DNA of 64,000 nt from assembly GCF_014200605.1 (NCBI RefSeq), contig NZ_JACHCE010000001.1, positions 1,404,702 through 1,468,701 of the forward strand, read 5' to 3'. The notes below the pieces were generated by a model. The model ran no database searches. It was given only the letters and a program-made list of their open reading frames with translations, and had not been told where the DNA came from. Of the stretch, positions 9,723-18,754 are shown one piece after another (positions within the stretch are counted from its first letter, which is position 1; the number at the start of each line of letters is the position of its first letter). The translations under genes and the position numbers were made by a program. This stretch comes from Pedobacter cryoconitis. Its GTDB lineage: Bacteria > Bacteroidota > Bacteroidia > Sphingobacteriales > Sphingobacteriaceae.

Positions 9723-10286
9723 CTAGATCTTCTTTCCAGAAGTGAACAGCAGTGTGCGTAGTGATTTTATAGCCTGGTAAAGGGTAGTTTCTACCGTACG
9801 GACGGTAATGCCAAGGAGGGGGGCGATATTGGTTTTTTCGATCTGTTCAATACGGCTCATTAAGAGGACTTCTCTTTGTCTTTCCGGAAGCAGATTGATT
9901 AGAGAAAGGATACGTTGCTGAGATTCTTTGTTGGTCAGAATTTCAAAAGGGGTAAGGTGTTCTGATGGACGTGTCTGGAGGTTTTCGAAGGTGTCGAGCT
10001 TGGGTTTATGCTTTTTTAGATGGTTTAAGGACAGGTTTTTAGCAGATTGGAACAGGTAAGGTTTGAGTAAACGGATTTCGAGTTGTTTGCGGTTGTCCCA
10101 GAGTTTGATGAACAGATCTGCGATCAGGACTTCACTGGTAGTGATGTCTTTGGTGAATATGGTGGAGAAATGGGCAAGGGGGGTATAGTAGCGGGTGAAA
10201 ATAGTTTGTAGGGATAAGGTATCGTCCTGATGGAGTAAGGCGAGTAGTTCTTCGTCTGAAAAAACGTTGTAGTTATTGGTTTTCAT
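9723..10286 (-). CDS. ECF sigma-70 factor (Bacteroides expansion type)
   Basis: 187 residues with region 2 (about 20-90; DLFIKLWDNRKQLEI) and region 4 (about 125-180; LPERQREVLLMSRIEQI then ITVRTVETTLYQAIKSLR). Length and motifs are those of Bacteroidota ECF sigma factors paired with FecR. It precedes fecR on the minus strand with an 80-base gap. Expected to drive a surface-nutrient receptor locus that is not in this window. Confidence 0.92.
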   Translation of the reverse strand: MKTNNYNVFSDEELLALLHQDDTLSLQTIFTRYYTPLAHFSTIFTKDITTSEVLIADLFIKLWDNRKQLEIRLLKPYLFQSAKNLSLNHLKKHKPKLDTFENLQTRPSEHLTPFEILTNKESQQRILSLINLLPERQREVLLMSRIEQIEKTNIAPLLGITVRTVETTLYQAIKSLRTLLFTSGKKI

Positions 10287-10479
10287 CGCGAGGCAAAGGT
10301 ACGGGTCTAGTGTTAGGGGATTGTTAAGTTTGAGGGGGGGCTGATTTGTGATTAATAACTTTCATATTGTATTTGATAGTTATTAATAATTTAAGTTAAA
10401 AAGATAGATAATAAATTAAGATATGTAATTTGGGTGGCAATCACCGTAAATATTTACATTTCATCCTGATCATATAATT

Positions 10480-10713
10480 ATGAAAACGGCACTCCTATTC
10501 ATTTATACTTTTCTCAGTTTAAACTTAACCATGGCTCTTCCTTCGCATCAGAAAGCGACAGGAGAATCAGTATATATCTGTATCAGCAGGGGAGCGAAAA
10601 AATATCATAGTCATAAATGTCATGGGTTGCTGAGATGTACGCATGAGATCAAAGCAGTAACCAGAGCAGAAGCTTTGAAGAGAAAATATACAGCTTGTAA
10701 AATCTGTTATTAG
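10480..10713 (+). CDS. Small secreted cysteine-containing protein, 77 aa
   Basis: A signal peptide (1-19, ending ALP or MALPS) is followed by a compact domain with ordered cysteines and histidines: YICIS, YHSHKCHGLLRC, then ACKICY at the end. This pattern is found in small Bacteroidota proteins and may bind metal; function unknown. It stands alone, 234 bases before the tubulin operon leader. Confidence 0.6.
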   Translation: MKTALLFIYTFLSLNLTMALPSHQKATGESVYICISRGAKKYHSHKCHGLLRCTHEIKAVTRAEALKRKYTACKICY

Positions 10714-10870
10714 CTATTTATATTTAACATTTATACATTTTTCTTATAGAAGATAACGACTATAATTTAGTCTCTTATTTGATATATTATACTTGTTCAT
10801 CTACCATTGAGGGCCACCTCATCATTCCACTATCAATAGGTATAATACAGGATAATGAAATTTCCGGGTT

Positions 10871-10886
10871 TTACGGTTAACCGTAA
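10871..10886. promoter_or_regulatory. Perfect 16-bp palindrome, probable operator
   Basis: TTACGGTTAACCGTAA is its own reverse complement. It lies 61 bases before the first gene of the nine-gene operon. A copy with one mismatch lies at 37084-37099, also 61 bases before the DUF3892 gene. Both copies are followed by the same context (AATTAAT, then GTTTAATTGACAA). A dimeric regulator binding here would control both loci; the regulator is not identified. Confidence 0.65.
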
Positions 10887-10947
10887 TTAATAGTACTGTT
10901 TAATTGACAATTTGCGCTATAATTATTAGCAACATAAACACACTATT

Positions 10948-11106
10948 ATGGCAAATTTTAAAGTTATCTGCATCATTAAACCCATTGTACACAGCTTTCA
11001 TTACCGTATCACACATATTGGATATAATGACACTAGTCAGGAAAAAACAATCAATAAGCAATATTTGAAATTGATTTCTTTTAATAACTCATACAATCAT
11101 TTTTAA
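10948..11106 (+). CDS. Short DUF3892-like leader protein, 52 aa
   Basis: Starts at ATG 10948 and stops 3 bases before the lipoprotein gene. The first 27 residues (MANFKVICIIKP then ITHIGYND) match the start of the 93-residue DUF3892 protein at 37161 (MASFKVICITKP, ITHIGYYD). The C-terminal half is unlike it and shorter, so it is either a truncated paralogue or a shortened family member used as operon leader. It shares promoter and operator with the gene at 37161. A degenerate second copy lies at 22473. Confidence 0.65.
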   Translation: MANFKVICIIKPIVHSFHYRITHIGYNDTSQEKTINKQYLKLISFNNSYNHF

Positions 11107-11109
11107 CTG

Positions 11110-12546
11110 ATGAAAAATAATTGTACAAGTTATATTCTGGTATTATTATCAGTTATTTTTTTTATCGGGTGCGTATCTTTCGATCTGCAGAAAAAAATCA
11201 AATCAGCTTCACTGGACCACGATGTTTCCAAATCTGAATTTCTTGATATACAAGCGGAACTTAAAGAACAAAAAGATTCCAAATACGATCGGTTTAAAAA
11301 TTCCGAAGTCTTGTATGAATATATAAAGGAGTCGTTAAGAAAGCAGCATATCACTGCCGAAGTCTGGAACCCTAAACCTTTGGCCGCATTGAAACCATTT
11401 AATGTGAATGTTTATTTAGAAAATTCAGTTAGTATGGACGGATACGTGGAAGGGGTAACGGATTTCGAAAACACTATATATGATATGCTTGCCCGTTTTA
11501 AAATGAACAGATTGGGCAATAGTTTAAATCTAAGTTATATAAATAATAAAATACCTTTTACTTATAAAAATGCTGGATCTGAGGATATTGACAGTTTTAT
11601 AAAGGATTTGAATCCCCTGACATTTGCGAAAAAGGGAGGTAATAGATCGAGCTCAGATTTAGCAGCAGTGATTAAAACTGTGCTGAATAAAACTGATGAC
11701 CAGAATTTATCTATACTCATATCCGATTTCGTCTTCTCGCCCGGAAGTGGCACTAATGCTAATCTTTATTTGAGCAGACAAAAAACCAACATTACATTAA
11801 GTTTCAGAGAGAAATTAGAGAAGACAAATCTTTCAATGATTGTATATCGGATGGCATCTGATTTTACAGGTATGTACTTTGATTTGAATAACAAGCCTAC
11901 CAGATATAATGGGAAACGGCCATATTATATCTGGATAATTGGTACAGAAAATCAATTGAGATCTGTATTAAGTCAGCAGGTTATTCATCAGTCCAATAAA
12001 AATTTCCTGGATAAAACTGGCTTTAAAAGCACTAAAAATCCTGAAAATATTCCATATAAAATCTTATTAAATGGTAGAACAGGTGATTTTAGTCCTGGTG
12101 TTCATAGTGATGAACTTATAAATGTAAAAGCATTGAATGGTCAATTTGGATTTTCATTAGCTTTAAATTTTAAGGATAATATCAGAGGTGATGACTACTT
12201 TCTTGATCCTGAAAATTTCAAAATAAATGATGGTTATCATATCATTTCAAGATTGCTTACTGAAAAGGAAAAAGAGAGCCCATCCTTAAAAGGGTTTACT
12301 CACCTGCTCAGTGTAAAAACTAATAAGTTTAATAATCAAAATATAGATATCATTATTCAGTCGAAATTACCCTCCTGGGTTGATCGTTCGACATCATCAG
12401 ACGATACCAATATCAAAGTCAATAAGGACGAGCAATTAAAAACTTTTGGCCTTAAATATCTAATTGAAGGGGTTTCTGATGCTTTTAAATTCTATCCTGA
12501 TGAGCAGCAGAACGTAATTTCCAAAATCAGAATTAAAATTAAATAA
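11110..12546 (+). CDS. vWA-like lipoprotein of the tubulin-actin-motor operon
   Basis: 478 residues. A lipoprotein signal ends FFIGC with the lipidated cysteine at 21. Residues about 95-300 look like a von Willebrand A fold: a first beta strand NVNVYLENSVSMDGY (ExSxS at 104-108 where MIDAS proteins have DxSxS), a GGNRSSSDLAAVI loop near 177 and an ILISDFVF strand near 202-209 supplying the second acidic residue. Metal binding may be altered by the D-to-E change. The remaining third is beta-rich and unrecognised. It should face the periplasm. Four bases separate it from the leader stop. The vWA call is by eye, not by search. Confidence 0.62.
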   Translation: MKNNCTSYILVLLSVIFFIGCVSFDLQKKIKSASLDHDVSKSEFLDIQAELKEQKDSKYDRFKNSEVLYEYIKESLRKQHITAEVWNPKPLAALKPFNVNVYLENSVSMDGYVEGVTDFENTIYDMLARFKMNRLGNSLNLSYINNKIPFTYKNAGSEDIDSFIKDLNPLTFAKKGGNRSSSDLAAVIKTVLNKTDDQNLSILISDFVFSPGSGTNANLYLSRQKTNITLSFREKLEKTNLSMIVYRMASDFTGMYFDLNNKPTRYNGKRPYYIWIIGTENQLRSVLSQQVIHQSNKNFLDKTGFKSTKNPENIPYKILLNGRTGDFSPGVHSDELINVKALNGQFGFSLALNFKDNIRGDDYFLDPENFKINDGYHIISRLLTEKEKESPSLKGFTHLLSVKTNKFNNQNIDIIIQSKLPSWVDRSTSSDDTNIKVNKDEQLKTFGLKYLIEGVSDAFKFYPDEQQNVISKIRIKIK

Positions 12547-12553
12547 CATTATT

Positions 12554-12997
12554 ATGAAAGAGTTTATTGCAATGATTTATGAGTGGTTTGGTTACGCAAC
12601 CGACCTGGGTGATCATTTAAGAGGTATGGATACTACGTGTACTCCATCTTTAGGTCCTGATCTTTACTTTCAGGTATTTATAACAATGCTGGTCCTGAAT
12701 TTAGTTCTATTCATTATGATGTACATTTTGATTGACAAGTTTACGACCAGGTTTAGCTATAAATCTTCGTGGTGGATTACAGCTATAATTGGGATGCTGA
12801 TAAATTTTGGAATTGCATCTTCACTTCCCCGTACAATTAGCATGTGTGATCAGTTACATATTGGATCGAGCGATTTAATGCTCTATGGTATCGCGAATGC
12901 AGTATGGAGCCTTGTCTTTTTTGCGTTGCTAACTTCTTTTCCATTCCCAAGGAACTTTAGCACAAACTGCAGACTTACTACTTTTTGGAAACCCTAA
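12554..12997 (+). CDS. Small polytopic membrane protein of the operon
   Basis: 147 residues with three clear hydrophobic segments (about 39-60, 72-93 and 112-130; the first reads FITMLVLNLVLFIMMYIL). No family recognised. It lies 7 bases after the lipoprotein gene and 11 bases before the tubulin-like gene, so it is almost certainly translated with them. It may anchor cytoplasmic subunits at the inner membrane; that is inference. Confidence 0.65.
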   Translation: MKEFIAMIYEWFGYATDLGDHLRGMDTTCTPSLGPDLYFQVFITMLVLNLVLFIMMYILIDKFTTRFSYKSSWWITAIIGMLINFGIASSLPRTISMCDQLHIGSSDLMLYGIANAVWSLVFFALLTSFPFPRNFSTNCRLTTFWKP

Positions 12998-13008
12998 TTT
13001 AATTCTAG

Positions 13009-14496
13009 ATGGCTAAATTATTTATATTCGGTATCGGTGGTACCGGTTCCCGGGTGATTAAATCACTGACAATGCTTTTGGCAAGCGGGATAAAATCATT
13101 TAATGATTTTGATATCATTCCAATCATTATTGACCCACATAAGGATAATGAAGATTTAAAGAGAACAGTTTCTATTTTAGATCATTATCAGAAAATAAAG
13201 GACAAAATAGGTACTAATAATGAATTCTTTGGTACTAAAATTACCACTCTGCAGTCTTTAGACAGTAAAAGAAGAATGGGAGGAACTTATTCTTTTACTT
13301 TGAAAGCAGTTTCCAATACAAAATTTAAGGATTATTTTTCTTACAGCTCTTTAAATGATGAAAATAAGAGCCTTGCTGAACTTTTATTTTCTGGAAAATC
13401 TATAGATACAAACAAAAAAGAAATAGATCTTCTGGATATTCCTATGGATATCGGATTTGTTGGGAACCCTAATATAGGCAGCGTGGTTTTGAATCAGTTT
13501 CGTGATTCAGATGAGTTCAAAGACTTTGCTAATAATTTCAGTGAAGGTGATAGAATATTTATAATAAGTTCAATTTTCGGCGGGACTGGTGCTGCTGGTT
13601 TCCCAATTGTTTTGAAAAACATTCGTAATGCAGTAAATAATAAAGAGCTTGCCAATGGTGGATACCTGCAAAATTCAGCGATAGGCGCACTAACTGTACT
13701 ACCTTATTTCAATATTGAAACGGATAAAGATAGCCCTATAAAAAGAGGTGATTTTATCGAAAAAACGAAAGCAGCTTTAGGCTATTATCAAAACAACGTC
13801 AATCCGATACTCAATGCAATGTATTATGTTGGAGATGATTATAGTGGGAAACCTTATAAGAATGATGCTGGTCAGGGTGGACAGAAAAATGATGCCCATT
13901 TCATAGAAATTGCCGGTGCCTTAGCTATCATAGACTTCATGAATACAGATTCAGATAGTTTATTATGCGAAGGCGGGAAGCCACTTTTAAATATCTGTAA
14001 AGAGTATAGTATCAAAGAAGATGCTGCTTTATTGAATTTTAAACATCTTAATGATTACTCCAACACTATTCTGAGAAGGAATCTGGTTCAATTCACTCTT
14101 TTTAAGAAATATCTTGATAAGCAGTTTGAGCAATCTATTGGAAATAAGACATGGAGCACTGATACGCCGGCTATTGATCATAGTTTTAAAAATAATCAGT
14201 TTTTTAATTCTAACCTGAAATCTTTCCTGAAAGCGTATGAGGACTGGTTGACCGAGCTAAATCAAAATTCAAGAGGCTTCGCTCCATTTAATCTTAGTTC
14301 TGATATAAACACCACTGTAAATGGTTTTGAAATGAGCAAGAGCATGTTTGGTCTGGGGAAATTTGACTTCGATAAGTTTGATATGGAATTAAATAGAACG
14401 GTGAGAAATGAAGTTTACTCTTCTGCTGATCAGAAGCTTATTCAGCTTTTCTTTAAAGCTACAAGTGCTATTGTGTCCAATAGATATGGATTTTAG
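13009..14496 (+). CDS. Tubulin/FtsZ-superfamily GTPase-like protein (Tubulin_2-like)
   Basis: 495 residues. The N-terminus FIFGIGGTGSR (residues 5-15) is the nucleotide-binding Rossmann loop, and SIFGGTGAAGFP (188-199) is the tubulin signature equivalent to GGGTGSG of FtsZ. The segment FDIIPIIIDPHKDNE (34-48) fits the second strand and ribose-binding loop. It is longer than FtsZ and lacks the FtsZ C-terminal tail, so it is not the division protein. It resembles the tubulin-like families placed by Makarova and Koonin (2010) in gene neighbourhoods with vWA and OmpA proteins. It probably polymerises with GTP near the inner membrane. Located third among the main subunits, between a membrane protein and the actin-fold gene. 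Confidence 0.78.
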   Translation: MAKLFIFGIGGTGSRVIKSLTMLLASGIKSFNDFDIIPIIIDPHKDNEDLKRTVSILDHYQKIKDKIGTNNEFFGTKITTLQSLDSKRRMGGTYSFTLKAVSNTKFKDYFSYSSLNDENKSLAELLFSGKSIDTNKKEIDLLDIPMDIGFVGNPNIGSVVLNQFRDSDEFKDFANNFSEGDRIFIISSIFGGTGAAGFPIVLKNIRNAVNNKELANGGYLQNSAIGALTVLPYFNIETDKDSPIKRGDFIEKTKAALGYYQNNVNPILNAMYYVGDDYSGKPYKNDAGQGGQKNDAHFIEIAGALAIIDFMNTDSDSLLCEGGKPLLNICKEYSIKEDAALLNFKHLNDYSNTILRRNLVQFTLFKKYLDKQFEQSIGNKTWSTDTPAIDHSFKNNQFFNSNLKSFLKAYEDWLTELNQNSRGFAPFNLSSDINTTVNGFEMSKSMFGLGKFDFDKFDMELNRTVRNEVYSSADQKLIQLFFKATSAIVSNRYGF

Positions 14497-14510
14497 AAAT
14501 TAAAAAAAAT

Positions 14511-17500
14511 ATGAGCAAAGTATTAGGATATACAAATAATGGAGGAGAAGATTGGTTTGTTTCTTCTAACTACGGAAATATTGAGATTCAGGGTATTTCT
14601 GACCCCGAAGGAGGACATACACTTGATGCGCCTACTTCTATTCCAAGTCCTTTCGCAAGGATGGACCTGGTAAGAAAGGCCTTTGAAAATATAGTGTCAG
14701 ATCCATCCCTTAGTTTTTCTCAGCAAGGAAATAAGATATTAGTTAGTAAAGAAGATGAAAGATTAGTTTCTCAATGTTTTGATCTGGCTGAAATATTATT
14801 CTTTTATAATAACTATAAAGATAGTATAGAGATCATTGAATGGGAGAAATCAACTCAACTCAACAAGCTTAAATCGAGTGCAGAACCGGGACATAAAATG
14901 TTGGGTGAGGCTCTTGAGTTATATCTGCAGCAGGATGAAGCTACTTTCAATTTTAACAGGATGAAAAATATTTATATCATCAAATATAATCATCAGGTAA
15001 TTGGCGGCACATCTCCATTAACCCTGTTTTTCCCTACTGCTAATGATATTTCAGGTTTTGGTTTAAAAAGTAATAAAGGAAAAACTTTTTTTAAAGATGT
15101 TGTACCCTTGTATGAAAGAGATGATGACTTTCAGAAGTACATCTACTTGCTTTTTGATATTGATGAAAAAAAAGGTTCTGATGGGCCCGAAATAAATCTG
15201 CTTGCATCCAATATGAAGGAATTGGTTGCATATCTGGACAAGAACCTGAAATTTTTAAAGGTAATCAACAAGAATGCGCTGTATGATGATCTGAATAGAT
15301 TAAACAAATCAGACCTCAATAATAATTATATCGATCTTAACTCTAATAACGCCAGTCATACTGTTGAGGTTTTAGGTGTTCCGTTAAAAACGATTGATCC
15401 GGAAGTAGTTATAAATTCAATTAAGAAGAGTGATTTTGTTATTTTCTCTTCTAAAACCACCAATGAAAAGAAACCCCTGGTATTAGCACAGGGTGCTAAT
15501 AATTCATTAATGTATGTTAACTCAATTTGGGATAGCAATACCAGGGTGCCTTATTTCAATCCAGAAACAAATCTTGATTTGAGAAAGTTGCCTGGACATG
15601 ATATCATTTATCCTTATCTGACTGTAAGTGATTTCCTGGAGCCAGGTATTATAAGATTAGTTTACCCTATAAATAACGAAAAGTATTTTAATGGTAATCT
15701 GGTACTTAAGAATCCTGAAAGTACAAAAGGTTACTTGTTACCACTTAAACCATTGTTTTTTGAATATTTTGATGTTGAGGAATTAGTGAATGGAGGGATG
15801 GGTAAACCTGTTATATCTATTCAGGAAACTTCAATTGCATCCGCGGTCAGGGTATTGTTAAAAATACCAATTAACAATGGAAGAGCATATATTACATTTG
15901 AAAGAACATATCATAATGATAAAAATGTAGATCTCGCCACAAACAAAGGAATTATCAATGAACATCAATTTGGTGTTACGCTGTTCCCATTTATAAAATA
16001 TGAAGATTCTACGACTCCATTTTATAAAATCCAATTAATAGACCGGGATGTTACCGGTGATTTTATTGATGCAGAATACAACTTGAAATTTTACAGCAAT
16101 ACTTCAAAAACAGCTCTGAATGTTGATAATGAATGTTTAAGAAGTAAAAAGCAAAAGGGAGAGGTCACTAAGATCACATCCAAAAGTTTTAGTGTGAATT
16201 CAACTTTTGACTATATCCAGGTTGATAATAAATTTTCTAAAGGTATAATTATTCCAAAGTGGTATCCATTCTCAAATGCCGGAGATTCATTCACTTTTGC
16301 TGTAGATTTTGGAACAACGAACAGCCATATTGAGTTTTCAAAGAATAACTCAGCACCCCGGCCATTTGAAATAACAGAAGCAGAAATTCAGGCTGTACCT
16401 CTTTTTAGTAATAAAACAGATCATAATTTCTCTGGATCAGCTGCAATAGACATTAGAACTGCTATCATAAAGGAATTCATTCCAGATACAATTGGAAAAA
16501 ATACACCCTATAGCTTTCCCCATAGAACTGCTATTTCACAAAGTAAAACGCATGCTCCTTCAAATGGCGGTATTGTATTAAATGAATTTAATATCCCCTT
16601 TATATTCGAGAAGACAATTGATAATAACAATAATTTCTTTACCAATCTGAAATGGAATAGTAAGGAGCCTAATAATGAATCCCGTGTTACTGCATTCATA
16701 GAGCAAATATTATTTATGATTAGAAACAAGGTGATCATTAGCGGTGGAAATCTGGAAACCACGAAAATCATCTGGACATATCCTACAAGTATGTCTCCAG
16801 CCAGAAAAAGCCATTTTAAGTCTACCTGGGATAAATTATTTAAGAAATATATTAATACCCACGATGAACCTGTTGATGTAAGTGAGTCGGTAGCGCCATA
16901 TTATTATTTCCTGGGTAATTCTATGTTAGAAGGACTTGGAAACGGTGTGAGTGTACTTATGGATATCGGTGGCGGAACCTCTGATGTTGTTGTTTATGAA
17001 AGCAATATTCCTAAACTCTTATCATCTTATAAATTTGCTGGTAATACCATTTTTGGTGATGGCTATAAAGATTTTGGGGATATTCAAAATAATCAGCTGG
17101 TTAACAGGTATAAAGAAGATTATACTGATTTGTTAAATGAACACAATAAGAATCTGTCTTCTATTGCCAATGATATTTATTCGCGTCAAAAGTCATCAGA
17201 TTATAATGCGCTATTGTTTTCGCTTTCTGGTAATTATGAAATAAAACAGAAGGAATTGTTTGATTATAACAAGAAACTATCCTCAGATCAGGATTTGAAA
17301 ATTATCTTTCTTTATTTCTATTCGGCCAAGATATATCACATGGCCCAATTAATGAAAGTTAATCAGGTTGAGCTGCCTATGAACATTATTTTTAGTGGAA
17401 ATGGTTCAAAAATTATAAGCATAATCACTTCTGATAAAAATCTGATCAGTGACCTGACTAAAAATATATTTTCAAAGGTTTATGGTATAACATCATATCC

Positions 17501-17975
17501 TTCTTCGGGTCTTAAAATAAATCTTGAAAAAGAATTTCCAAAGGAAGTTACCTGTAAAGGTGCCTTGATGTATCAAAAATTGGGTAAACAGAATATAAAT
17601 GTAGCTGATCTTAAGCGAACATTAACTTGTGTAGAAGATATTGGAATATTTAAATTAACGAATGGGCAGATAGATGATACTGTTCAGGACAAAGTCGTTG
17701 CTCAGGTTAAAGACTTCAACAAACTATTTATTGAGTTAAATAATTCATTGAATTTCGAAGATTACTTTGATATATCGCAAGCCTCATTTGCCAAATTTAA
17801 AGAGATTGCAGATCTGCATTTAAAGGCCTTTCTTAAAGCTGGTATTGCATTTAATAATAGAATGGATGGCGTTTCTACTGAAGCTGATGTCCCTATTTCA
17901 GAAACATTATTCTTTTATCCAATAGTGGAGACCATTCAACAACTAATCAATGAAATTGCTGTATTAAGAAGCTAA
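14511..17975 (+). CDS. Actin/Hsp70-fold ATPase with large unknown N-terminal half
   Basis: 1154 residues. The C-terminal half has the phosphate motifs of the actin/Hsp70/MreB fold: FAVDFGTTNSHIEF (about 598-611, phosphate 1), VLMDIGGGTSDVVVYE (about 811-826, phosphate 2) and IIFSGNGSKI (about 960, adenosine motif). The N-terminal 590 residues are beta-rich and I recognise no family. No transmembrane segment is visible, so it should be cytoplasmic. It starts 14 bases after the tubulin-like gene and ends 7 bases before the next. An actin-fold and a tubulin-fold filament candidate in one operon is uncommon. Confidence 0.78.
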   Translation: MSKVLGYTNNGGEDWFVSSNYGNIEIQGISDPEGGHTLDAPTSIPSPFARMDLVRKAFENIVSDPSLSFSQQGNKILVSKEDERLVSQCFDLAEILFFYNNYKDSIEIIEWEKSTQLNKLKSSAEPGHKMLGEALELYLQQDEATFNFNRMKNIYIIKYNHQVIGGTSPLTLFFPTANDISGFGLKSNKGKTFFKDVVPLYERDDDFQKYIYLLFDIDEKKGSDGPEINLLASNMKELVAYLDKNLKFLKVINKNALYDDLNRLNKSDLNNNYIDLNSNNASHTVEVLGVPLKTIDPEVVINSIKKSDFVIFSSKTTNEKKPLVLAQGANNSLMYVNSIWDSNTRVPYFNPETNLDLRKLPGHDIIYPYLTVSDFLEPGIIRLVYPINNEKYFNGNLVLKNPESTKGYLLPLKPLFFEYFDVEELVNGGMGKPVISIQETSIASAVRVLLKIPINNGRAYITFERTYHNDKNVDLATNKGIINEHQFGVTLFPFIKYEDSTTPFYKIQLIDRDVTGDFIDAEYNLKFYSNTSKTALNVDNECLRSKKQKGEVTKITSKSFSVNSTFDYIQVDNKFSKGIIIPKWYPFSNAGDSFTFAVDFGTTNSHIEFSKNNSAPRPFEITEAEIQAVPLFSNKTDHNFSGSAAIDIRTAIIKEFIPDTIGKNTPYSFPHRTAISQSKTHAPSNGGIVLNEFNIPFIFEKTIDNNNNFFTNLKWNSKEPNNESRVTAFIEQILFMIRNKVIISGGNLETTKIIWTYPTSMSPARKSHFKSTWDKLFKKYINTHDEPVDVSESVAPYYYFLGNSMLEGLGNGVSVLMDIGGGTSDVVVYESNIPKLLSSYKFAGNTIFGDGYKDFGDIQNNQLVNRYKEDYTDLLNEHNKNLSSIANDIYSRQKSSDYNALLFSLSGNYEIKQKELFDYNKKLSSDQDLKIIFLYFYSAKIYHMAQLMKVNQVELPMNIIFSGNGSKIISIITSDKNLISDLTKNIFSKVYGITSYPSSGLKINLEKEFPKEVTCKGALMYQKLGKQNINVADLKRTLTCVEDIGIFKLTNGQIDDTVQDKVVAQVKDFNKLFIELNNSLNFEDYFDISQASFAKFKEIADLHLKAFLKAGIAFNNRMDGVSTEADVPISETLFFYPIVETIQQLINEIAVLRS

Positions 17976-17982
17976 AATTAAC

Positions 17983-18753
17983 ATGAGAATATATTTAATA
18001 ATAGTGTGTTTCTTACTGATTTCACAAGAGACATTTGCGCAAAAAAATACGGTCCCTACTGAAAATGTTCATCACTGGTGGTCAAATTTATATTTTATCC
18101 TGGCTTTCGTGGGCGGTTGTATGATAACGGCAGCAATTCAGTTTGCTTTTAGAAAAGGTTCGGTAAATCACTTTGAGAAACAAGGGAGTGAAAAGCTTAA
18201 TAATAGATTGAATTTGGTTGTGGATGACAATAAAAGGTTGAAAAAGGAAAATAGGGATCTTGAAGCTGAATGCAGAACGTTAAGATTAAAATTTGATAAT
18301 CCTTTGGTTGAAGAGCTTGCTAAGGATGATGTTAGTAACAATAATGAATTACCGGTATATGACGAAAAGCCCAGGCAAGTAGAGTTTGACATAGTAAATA
18401 AACTCCCGGGTCTGACCCATACTAAGGAATCTTTAGCTGTTCTATATTTTCCAAATCCAAATCTGGACGGAGAATTTAAAAATAGCGAAGGCTCAAACAG
18501 CTTTATTGAGGGGGCTTCGATTTATAAATTTTCTCTTAAATCTTCTACCGAAGCATATTTTGAATTTTGTGAGGATAGGTCAGCAGTTAGTATGGCGCTG
18601 AATCATAGAAATGAATCCATATTGGCCGTGGCTCAGGAAGCCAATGCATATAATTCTGGTGCAACAAAAATTGCTAGTGATCAAAGAGGAGAGGCAGTGC
18701 TGGAAGGCGCAAATTGGATAGTAAAAAATAAGGCTAAAATAAAATATATATAA
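17983..18753 (+). CDS. Membrane-anchored coiled-coil protein
   Basis: 256 residues. An N-terminal signal-like helix (1-19), a transmembrane helix (about 34-52), a charged coiled coil (about 68-105, rich in KKENRDLEAEC) and a C-terminal globular part (about 135-256, ending KNKAKIKYI). No family recognised. Its stop is followed after one base by the ATG of the MotA-like gene, so the two are translationally coupled and probably stay together in a complex. Confidence 0.62.
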   Translation: MRIYLIIVCFLLISQETFAQKNTVPTENVHHWWSNLYFILAFVGGCMITAAIQFAFRKGSVNHFEKQGSEKLNNRLNLVVDDNKRLKKENRDLEAECRTLRLKFDNPLVEELAKDDVSNNNELPVYDEKPRQVEFDIVNKLPGLTHTKESLAVLYFPNPNLDGEFKNSEGSNSFIEGASIYKFSLKSSTEAYFEFCEDRSAVSMALNHRNESILAVAQEANAYNSGATKIASDQRGEAVLEGANWIVKNKAKIKYI

Positions 18754-18754
18754 T

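Noticed and set aside
13009..14496. Calling the tubulin-like gene ftsZ.
   Set aside because: It lacks the FtsZ C-terminal tail and the typical FtsZ sequence outside the nucleotide loops, is longer, and is not next to ftsA or the division cluster.
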